From contig KN834761.1 in NCBI GenBank assembly GCA_000827265.1, positions 442,140-454,056 of the forward strand: a stretch of DNA of 11,917 nt. Reading direction: 5' to 3'. Below are positions 8,733 to 11,917 of the stretch, piece after piece. Made by a program: the position numbers and the translations under genes. Positions within the stretch are counted from its first letter, which is position 1; each line of letters begins with the position of its first letter. The stretch comes from Collybiopsis luxurians FD-317 M1 (lineage: Eukaryota > Basidiomycota > Agaricomycetes > Agaricales > Omphalotaceae). A model generated the notes under the pieces. It did no database searches and was not told where the DNA came from. It saw only the letters and a program-made list of their open reading frames with translations.

Positions 8733-8959
8733 CTGTGTGCTAGAAACCACGACAGCTGGGGGCATAAAATTGAGAAAATCAATTCATTTTACACTGAGAA
8801 AAACGGACCTTTTCCAGTTCTCATTCACTTTCGTGCTTCAAATGTAAAACAGCGCAATGTGATATTCCTCCGCAAACTCTCATCGAGCATTTCCTGCTGG
8901 TACCCTCTCATCTTGATAGGAGCCCTATTCTCCGAAATCGCATTGTTATTCTCGTTCAT
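8733..8959 (-). pseudogene. Dicer 5' exon fragment, inverted copy
   Basis: Start codon at 8959-8957. The first exon (8959-8809) encodes ENRAPIKMRGYQQEMLDESL and RRNI, then, after a junction at 8850/8849, VLHLKHESE and a TGA in that frame, ending ELEK. A 53-nt intron (8808-8756, acceptor TATGCCCCCAG) precedes LSWFLA (8755-8738). In Dicer helicases RRNI is followed by hydrophobic residues and the P-loop GxGKT; here that whole segment is gone. As read from the ATG, translation stops at 8825 after 44 residues. Sequence after LSWFLA switches to the heptad-repeat fragment, so this is a truncated capture, not a working gene. It shares the P-loop deletion with the left copy at 4174/4175. Confidence 0.82.
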
Positions 8960-8995
8960 CGATGATAGTGGCGAAAGATGTCGATGAAGCTCAAA

Positions 8996-9003
8996 CTTAT
9001 AAG
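8996..9003 (-). promoter_or_regulatory. TATA-like element of captured Dicer 5' flank
   Basis: CTTATAAG lies about 37 bp upstream of the minus-strand Dicer start codon (8959), preceded by a pyrimidine-rich run (9010-9040). In the left copy the corresponding site is TTTATCAG, so the box is kept only on the right. It could drive transcription leftwards into the Dicer fragment and the gene at 7428-8582. Confidence 0.4.
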
Positions 9004-9145
9004 GGCGCCTAAGAGCTTAGAGCAGGGAGGGAAAGGGCCGTCTACGAAGCCACGGATTGGAAAGTACATCCATTCATTTCATACTGAGCTTAAACCTTCA
9101 ATTTTGAACCTTCATCTGATATCTTGAGCTGGAAGAATGTGCGAT

Positions 9146-9845
9146 GTCGGCATCTTCGCCTCAAGGACCCGCAAATTTGGCGGATCACGTGATTAGTTAC
9201 GTGGGCATTGCTGCGGCCCGCTGCGCGCCAACTGACTTTGCATTTGTTCCATTGCACAACTTGAATACTGTACATAGGAAACTAGCATTGTAAAGTAGAT
9301 TTAGTTGTACTTTAAAGAATTAACAGCTAGAATACACCAAAAGTGCATTGAAGGAACTCCCTATGACCAAAAACAGTAAGCTCGGCGCTAGAAGAAAAAA
9401 TCCCCAGCTAACTATTGCGACATTTTCCTTATCATTTCATGCGTCGCTGTCTTTTCTTTGCATTTGCCTTGTCGTGTGTATGATATGTATGACATTTTTA
9501 AGGTAAGCCAAATTCTTTTTCTACAGAGATGTCGCCATTTTTCTGGTGTATTTACAATCTTGAGTTTACCACACCTTCCATCGTCGAGAATGTGGGAGCT
9601 GTAGCTAGGGATTTCTTCTAGCGCCGACTTCATTGTTTTTGGTCATAGAGAATTCCTTCAATGCACTTTTGGTGCATTCTGGTTATTAGTTATATAAAGT
9701 ACAACTAATTCTACTTTACAATGCTAGTTTCCTATGTACAGTATTCGAGTTGTGCAACGCGACAAATGCAAAGTCAGTTGGCGCGCACGTATCTAATCAC
9801 GTGATCCGCCAAATTTGCGGGTCCTTGAGGCGAAGATCTGTCGGC
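9146..9845. mobile_element. 700-bp fold-back element
   Basis: Arms 9146-9410 and 9602-9845 are inverted and highly similar, sharing TCTTCGCCTCAAGGACCCGC, GGCGGATCACGTGATTAG, CGCCAACTGACTTTGCATTT, CTGTACATAGGAAACTAGCA and ACCAAAAGTGCATTGAAGGA. The left arm has about 20 extra GC-rich bases. The loop (9411-9601) has an open minus-strand frame of 73 codons (9412-9633) that I do not recognise. No clear target-site duplication is visible, partly because the left tip merges with the Dicer 5' flank repeat. It is distinct in sequence from the fold-back element at 4465-5427. Confidence 0.78.
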
Positions 9846-9889
9846 AGAAACAAGGCAAAAATACGTTAAACGCCCAAGACGTGCCCCGC

Positions 9890-10097
9890 CTCGGCACTTA
9901 ACGTTTCGATTCCAATTTGGATGCTGTGCAGCAGAAGGTTCATTGGATTCCTCTCTGGAGATTGTGGAGAGTCAATAAACCTTATTAAATAAACAGTATG
10001 CATATCGAATACGTTCCGGGCTTGTATTCATTGCGAGAATCAAGATTCTTCACATCGATTGACTAGGATTATGATTCTGCCGAGAAAAATATTACTG
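9890..10097 (-). repeat. Right outer terminal inverted repeat
   Basis: Reverse-complement partner of 1281-1513. It ends TACTG and is followed by TA. Compared with the left arm it lacks about 10 bp near the tip and has a short insertion (AATCC) after AGAATCAT. Inner similarity ends at CTCGGC (9890), and only about 45 bp separate it from the fold-back element. Confidence 0.85.
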
Positions 10098-10307
10098 TAC
10101 CACTGAACCCTTGAAATTTGAAGAAAAAGATATATTCTGGAAGGAAAATTGTCATTCAAGGAAACAAGCTACTGAAGAACTATTCCCCAAAAACAGAAAA
10201 GGAGACAGTAGTTGTCAAAAGAAATAAAAGTGCATATATGTGCCTACTAAAAACAGGTTGGATATGGGTGGCACCAAGTACAAAAAGTGCATGGTCTCTG
10301 CTACGGT

Positions 10308-10396
10308 TCCATGGGGAATCAAACCCAGGCCTCTCACATGACCATGTTGCAAGACACTAAGAGGTGCGGGGGCTCTTACCACTGAGCTATAAAACT
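10308..10396 (-). mobile_element. tRNA-derived SINE-like head
   Basis: On the minus strand an RNA polymerase III A box lies in TAGCTCAGTGGTAAGAGC (10389-10372), forming a perfect GCTC/GAGC D-arm. A B box follows in GGTTTGATTCC (10325-10315). The acceptor stem does not pair and the anticodon arm is weak, so this is not a good tRNA gene. Non-tRNA sequence continues downstream towards 10110, as expected for the body of a SINE. A degenerate tRNA pseudogene is the alternative. Confidence 0.55.
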
Positions 10397-10397
10397 G

Positions 10398-11022
10398 TTA
10401 GAAGTAAGGAGTGTTAGGGTTCGGAAGTCTAGGAAAATAATTGCCCAGGAGTGCTAAAATCCAAAAATGGATTCTACTACCACTGCTGTCCTATTGTTGT
10501 GGACTAGGTGCGCAGTAGTGCCTCTGAGCTGTTAGGAATGGTGAAGGTAAAGAAAGTAAAATGTCTATTGTTGTCGGCCTTCAGTTATACTCTACAGTAA
10601 GTATTCTAGAAGTATCCACAAGGTAAGTAGTAGTTCTACAATGTTCTATGTATCACTAATACCACAGTAATTATCTGAGTAATGTATGAATAAATATTAC
10701 TAAGCCTCACAGTGGGGTTGCTAGTTCCGGTCAAAGCATCGGATCACAACAAGATATCTCATTCAAGCCAAAGCTGCAGGAACACCTTAACCATTAGGCC
10801 ATAGGACATTAGAAACAGTGCAAGGGAGCCTAAGGATGAAGAACAAGGCAAAGGCCATGTCAAACAGAACTGTCTCAAGTGGAAGAAGTGGTTGAAGTGG
10901 ATTCAAAGGTGTCAGGCTAATTTAGCAGTAGATGAGGCCATCCTGGCAGATAATTTTGCTCACCAATTTTTCTACGTTTTTTACCTTTCACCTTTGACCA
11001 TTCCGGGGTTGACTCCATTTTC
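10398..11022. other. Right flank, weak signals only
   Basis: No reliable gene is seen. A second tRNA A-box-like TGGCCTAATGGTTAAGG occurs on the minus strand at 10802-10786 without a good B box. TGTTAGGA at 10531 resembles an LTR tip but has no partner. A plus-strand frame at about 10807-11030 is open after an acceptor-like CCATAG and reads KQNCLKWKKWLKWIQRCQAN, then NLAVDEAILADNFAHQFF; it has no recognised family and may be chance. Confidence 0.4.
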
Positions 11023-11068
11023 TTGATTTTATTTTCTGTTCGCACTTGGACTGCAGGGGTGTGTTGGT

Positions 11069-11093
11069 GCAATCGGGTTATCAGTCCGATTGC
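11069..11093. repeat. Short perfect hairpin
   Basis: GCAATCGG and CCGATTGC form an 8-bp perfect stem around a 9-nt loop. It sits in a region with no gene call. A terminator role is not supported because no T tract follows. Confidence 0.5.
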
Positions 11094-11137
11094 TCACAGC
11101 CACTACACCCACCGTCAGGATGTGGCTAATTGTTTTT

Positions 11138-11174
11138 CCATATCTAGTATATATATTGCTTATATTAGATATGG
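11138..11174. repeat. AT-rich hairpin
   Basis: CCATATCTAGTATA pairs with TATATTAGATATGG around a small loop, 14 bp with one mismatch. It may be a relic of a small inverted-repeat element; no flanking duplication is evident. Confidence 0.55.
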
Positions 11175-11354
11175 AACCCTAGCACATTTGTTGCTGGTTC
11201 CCTACCTATACACAATTTTTCATACTTTTGCATCCCTCAGGGCTTAAAATCTAACAGCACATGTTCATGATCAGCATCATTAGAGGAAGAACGGGACACA
11301 AGAGATTTATCAAGATGAGACTAGGATGACCACGAGAATGACTATGGCTGGGCT

Positions 11355-11368
11355 GGATGGATGGATGG
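11355..11368 (+). repeat. GGAT microsatellite
   Basis: GGAT is repeated three times plus GG, without error, in otherwise non-repetitive sequence. Confidence 0.8.
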
Positions 11369-11672
11369 CTCGGGGTTTATCCTCTTCATAGAACTTCCAC
11401 ACAGGTAATTTTTGACCATTGGTGTTCGTGGTGCACCTGTCGCTCAACAAACAAGATACTCTCCCTCCTCTTCTCCATGATATGACCATCAAGGAGCTGA
11501 GCCAGGTCGAGGCTAGCCTGCTTCTATTCAACAGAAAGCTTCAAGTCAAGTATATCTAATGAGCGCCTCCCGAAGCCGAACAGTTTACATGTGTGAATGA
11601 GTTTCCATTTTTCAGAATGTGAGAGCAACCCATAAAAGATAAAACGTCACTGTTTCACTATTGCAGATAACA

Positions 11673-11917
11673 TCAATTGCGAGTGCCTAGGTGTAACACA
11701 TCGTGATGTTCCCCTAATCCACCATGACTGGTTAGCGCCGCCCTGTCCTCTTCGCTCAGACTGTTTACAGCACTTGCGATTAGAGGGCTGCGATCTGTGA
11801 GAGGCCGAAGAACTACGGAATCTCCGGGGTGAACATAATATACCTGAGACCATCGCTCGTAAGAGGCGAGATCACCTGGAGGGGCGCTAAAGGGGAACAA
11901 GGAGTAAGTATTTTCGT
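11673..11917 (-). CDS. Possible partial exon at window edge
   Basis: A minus-strand frame is open from the window end to a stop at 11673 and reads protein-like (PPGDLASYERWSQVYYVHPG, then NSLSEEDRAALTSHGGL). The region is more GC-rich than its surroundings. A competing plus-strand frame at 11801-11890 is equally convincing (EAEELRNLRGEHNIPETIAR, then KRRDHLEGR), followed by a good GTAAGT donor at 11903. I cannot decide which strand is coding; no family is recognised. The stretch 11400-11560 also has coding-like frames on both strands (plus: DMTIKELSQVEASLLLFNRK). Confidence 0.25.
   Translation of the reverse strand, partial: ENTYSLFPFSAPPGDLASYERWSQVYYVHPGDSVVLRPLTDRSPLIASAVNSLSEEDRAALTSHGGLGEHHDVLHLGTRN

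Larger units (their letters stand above)
8733..9151 (-). repeat. Right copy of inverted Dicer 5' repeat
   Basis: This is the reverse-orientation partner of 3884-4295. Similarity runs from CCGACATCGCACATTCTT (minus strand, from 9150) through the 5' flank, start codon and first intron to LSWFLA. Its outer edge abuts the fold-back element at 9146-9845. Confidence 0.85.
1281..10097. mobile_element. Candidate 8.8-kb TIR element with gene cargo
   Basis: Two long inverted repeats (1281-1513 and 9890-10097) face each other. Both begin with CAGTA at the outer tip and are flanked on the outside by TA. Terminal CAGT plus a TA duplication is typical of Tc1/mariner/pogo-type elements. However, 8.8 kb with TIRs above 200 bp is unusual for that group, and no transposase with a DDE/D signature was recognised inside. 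The interior carries two intron-rich genes, a Dicer-like relic, an inverted Dicer 5' fragment, an LTR fragment and two fold-back elements, so the unit is composite. The TA dinucleotides lie within the region of similarity (TACAGTA on both sides) and are therefore not independent proof of transposition. Two unrelated insertions of the same repeat in opposite orientation remain possible. Confidence 0.5.

Noticed and set aside
8550..8987. Plus-strand frame of 145 codons
   Set aside because: It lies antisense to the Dicer fragment and the first exon of the minus-strand gene and crosses several unrelated repeat junctions.
9412..9633. Minus-strand 73-codon frame in the fold-back loop as a transposase fragment
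   Set aside because: No catalytic motif or recognisable domain is visible, and the frame begins inside the inverted arm.
10308..10396. Functional tRNA gene on the minus strand
   Set aside because: The D arm and B box are good, but the acceptor stem does not pair and the anticodon arm is weak, so a SINE head or tRNA pseudogene is more likely.

Overview
The window looks like a repeat-rich, accessory stretch of a fungal genome, most likely an Agaricomycete-type basidiomycete. This is inferred from many short introns (about 50-80 nt) with GTATGT/GTAAGT donors and CTAAY-like branch sites, from Dicer-like sequence of fungal type, and from dense nested transposon debris. No bacterial signals were seen.

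The dominant structure is a pair of long terminal inverted repeats, 1281-1513 and 9890-10097. Both start CAGTA and both are flanked by TA, so they delimit a candidate 8.8-kb element. Inside it, left to right: (1) a 12-exon plus-strand gene of unknown function (1701-3598; phase-consistent, about 433 aa), followed by an open exon-like stretch (3668-3859); (2) a broken copy of the N-terminal helicase half of a Dicer-like gene (4066-5971, plus strand); (3) a 963-bp fold-back element (4465-5427) inserted in that Dicer relic with a clean TGGTTTG target-site duplication; (4) a minus-strand LTR retrotransposon remnant (6055-6752 plus polypurine tract); (5) a degenerate 21-bp tandem repeat (7175-7323); (6) an eight-exon minus-strand gene of unknown function (7428-8582, about 239 aa); (7) a second, inverted copy of the Dicer 5' flank and N-terminus (8733-9151, minus strand); (8) a 700-bp fold-back element (9146-9845).

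The most striking observation is that the element carries two convergent copies of the 5' end of a Dicer-like gene. Both lack the nucleotide-binding P-loop (motif I) at the same deletion point, which implies that the lesion predates their duplication. Dicer is the dsRNA-processing enzyme of RNA interference, so a transposon-like element with inverted Dicer fragments is a candidate source of RNA against the host silencing machinery. It may equally be a relic of gene capture. The minus-strand gene lies directly downstream of the right-hand Dicer 5' flank, so that flank may act as its promoter.

The outer flanks (1-1280 and 10098-11917) hold only weak coding signals, a tRNA-derived SINE-like sequence on the minus strand near 10.3 kb, and some hairpins. 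All exon structures were derived by eye from splice signals and phase. All family assignments are from recognition, not a database search.
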